Origin: Nitrosomonas communis
GTDB taxonomy: Bacteria; Pseudomonadota; Gammaproteobacteria; Burkholderiales; Nitrosomonadaceae
Direction of reading: 5' to 3'
Length of the DNA: 64,000 nucleotides
NCBI RefSeq assembly: GCF_900114745.1
Contig: NZ_FOUB01000004.1
Span: forward strand, 1 to 64,000
Shown here: piece by piece, positions 63,145 through 64,000 of the stretch
Layout of the letters: each line of letters starts with the position of its first letter
Position numbering within the stretch: the stretch's first letter is position 1
The notes under the pieces: generated by a model
What the model saw: only the letters and a program-made list of their open reading frames with translations
What the model was told of the DNA's origin: nothing
Database searches by the model: none
Made by a program: the position numbers and the translations under genes

Positions 63145-64000
63145 TCACCCGTTCGTCGCTTTCCTGGTCGTCGTTCGCCCCCGGTTGATGGCGTAGTCCA
63201 GCCCGCCGACACGAAACCACCGGTAGTCGAGCGCTTCGAGGGCCATCCGGTGGATGCCGTCCTCGCCGGACTCGTGCTCCTCCTCGACAAGTAGATTCGA
63301 CAGGCGCTCACCTCTCTCTACACCCGGCTCGAGCGTGATTTCGTGCGGGACCTTGTCGAAGTTGTGCACGACGATCACCGAATTGCCGCGCCAGTCGTAT
63401 CGCAGGGCCAGCACATGAGGCGACCCGGTATCGAGGATCGTGCACTTTCCCCATCCGATCTCGGGACATTCCTTGCGGAGCCGGATCATCTTTGCGGTCC
63501 AGTTCAGCAGCGAGTTCGGATCGCGCCTGTGCGCTGCCACGTTGACGTGCTCGTAGCTCCAAACTCCCTCGCTGATGACCGGATGGACGAGATCGTCAGC
63601 GGTGGAGAACCCGGCGTTCAGCGTGTTCACCCATTGCATGGGCGTGCGCACAGCGTCTCGGTCTTCGAGATCGAGGTTGTCGCCCATTCCCAGTTCGTCG
63701 CCGTACCGGATCACTGGCGTGCCGGGCAGCGAAAACATGGCGCTGTAGGCCAACTCCTCGTGCCGCCGGTCGCCGAGCATTGGAGCCAGACGCCGCCGGA
63801 TCCCGCGGCCGAATAGCTGCATGTGCTCCTCCGGCCCGAACTGCTCAAACACGCGCGCGCGCTGCTCATCCGTCAGCCTGGCGAGATCGAGCTCGTCGTG
63901 GTTGCGCAGGAAGTGCGCCCACTGGCCGGTCTCCGGTACGTCGGACGTCGCATCGATCGCCTCGGCCAGCGGCCCCACGTCGCCGCTGGCGAGCGCATAG
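63145..64000 (-). CDS. Trehalose synthase / alpha-amylase family (GH13), partial C-terminal part
   Basis: Open to the right edge. GH13 features: FLRNHDELDL (catalytic-site HD region), MLGDRRHEELAYSAMFSLPG, GTPVIRYGDELGMGDNLDLE, DAVRTPMQWVNTLNAGFSTA, and a C-terminal β-domain ending LEALDYRWFRVGGLDYA. It fits TreS-like maltose alpha-glucosyltransferases. Base composition is far more GC-rich than the rest of the window. A relic of a homologous but AT-richer gene is at 49660-50107. Confidence 0.8.
   Translation of the reverse strand, partial: YALASGDVGPLAEAIDATSDVPETGQWAHFLRNHDELDLARLTDEQRARVFEQFGPEEHMQLFGRGIRRRLAPMLGDRRHEELAYSAMFSLPGTPVIRYGDELGMGDNLDLEDRDAVRTPMQWVNTLNAGFSTADDLVHPVISEGVWSYEHVNVAAHRRDPNSLLNWTAKMIRLRKECPEIGWGKCTILDTGSPHVLALRYDWRGNSVIVVHNFDKVPHEITLEPGVERGERLSNLLVEEEHESGEDGIHRMALEALDYRWFRVGGLDYAINRGRTTTRKATNG

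Noticed and set aside
1..64000. tRNA, rRNA or replication origin
   Set aside because: No cloverleaf with a conserved T-loop, no rRNA-like block and no DnaA-box cluster was recognised by eye; a tRNAscan run would settle this.

Overview
The window looks like an accessory-rich chromosome segment of a betaproteobacterium. Overall gene content and protein style suggest Nitrosomonas or a relative, but that is an inference: no ammonia-oxidation, rRNA or tRNA gene is present. Most of it has modest GC, and it is packed with small repeats, insertion-sequence relics and decayed genes. The last ~1 kb is visibly GC-rich, and the ~2 kb before it carries genes resembling Bacteroidota families, so the right end is a mosaic from recent transfer or an assembly join.

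Layout. 0-9 kb: IS5- and IS4-type remnants around small secreted or stress proteins (His-rich peptide, KGG protein, Gly/Ser-rich protein) and a di-haem peroxidase-type cytochrome with an Asn/Ser linker. 9-12.6 kb: a lipoprotein and a NarX/NarL-like sensor kinase and regulator. 12.7-20.2 kb: a decayed MgtA-type P-ATPase, a duplicated intergenic block with nested miniature elements, then two SulP permease plus universal-stress-protein cassettes. 20.6-25.7 kb: housekeeping-like genes (glycine-zipper lipoprotein, HopJ-family protein, FAD oxidoreductase, methyltransferase, PpnP, SelO, RNase H-like). 26-34 kb: Xre/RES toxin-antitoxin pair, HsdS, RNase H and ParE relics, a DbpA-type helicase, a convergent methyltransferase/HNH pair and an Mrr-type nuclease split by an in-frame stop. 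35-43 kb: Ser/Pro/Thr-rich secreted protein, CMD-family protein, PagL-like deacylase, hflK-hflC, and a duplication of the hflC/HNH tail bracketing an inserted three-gene operon. 43-50 kb: eutB-eutC, two sensory-rhodopsin-transducer-like proteins, and an operon of flavin oxidoreductases. 51-56 kb: a cytochrome c oxidase cluster with a subunit I/III fusion and CtaG. 56-64 kb: nested mobile-element graveyard (IS91-like end, group II intron, IS200/605-like, ISL3, IS982) and a trehalose-synthase/alpha-amylase-like gene running off the edge.

The most notable structure is non-coding. An ~100-bp miniature inverted-repeat element is present in 11 copies with 3-bp TAA/TTA duplications. A second ~157-bp element with TA flanks is present in two copies. 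Related loci inside this window serve as empty-site controls for both. Several copies of the first end only 11-27 bp before start codons, so they form the 5' leaders of functioning genes.
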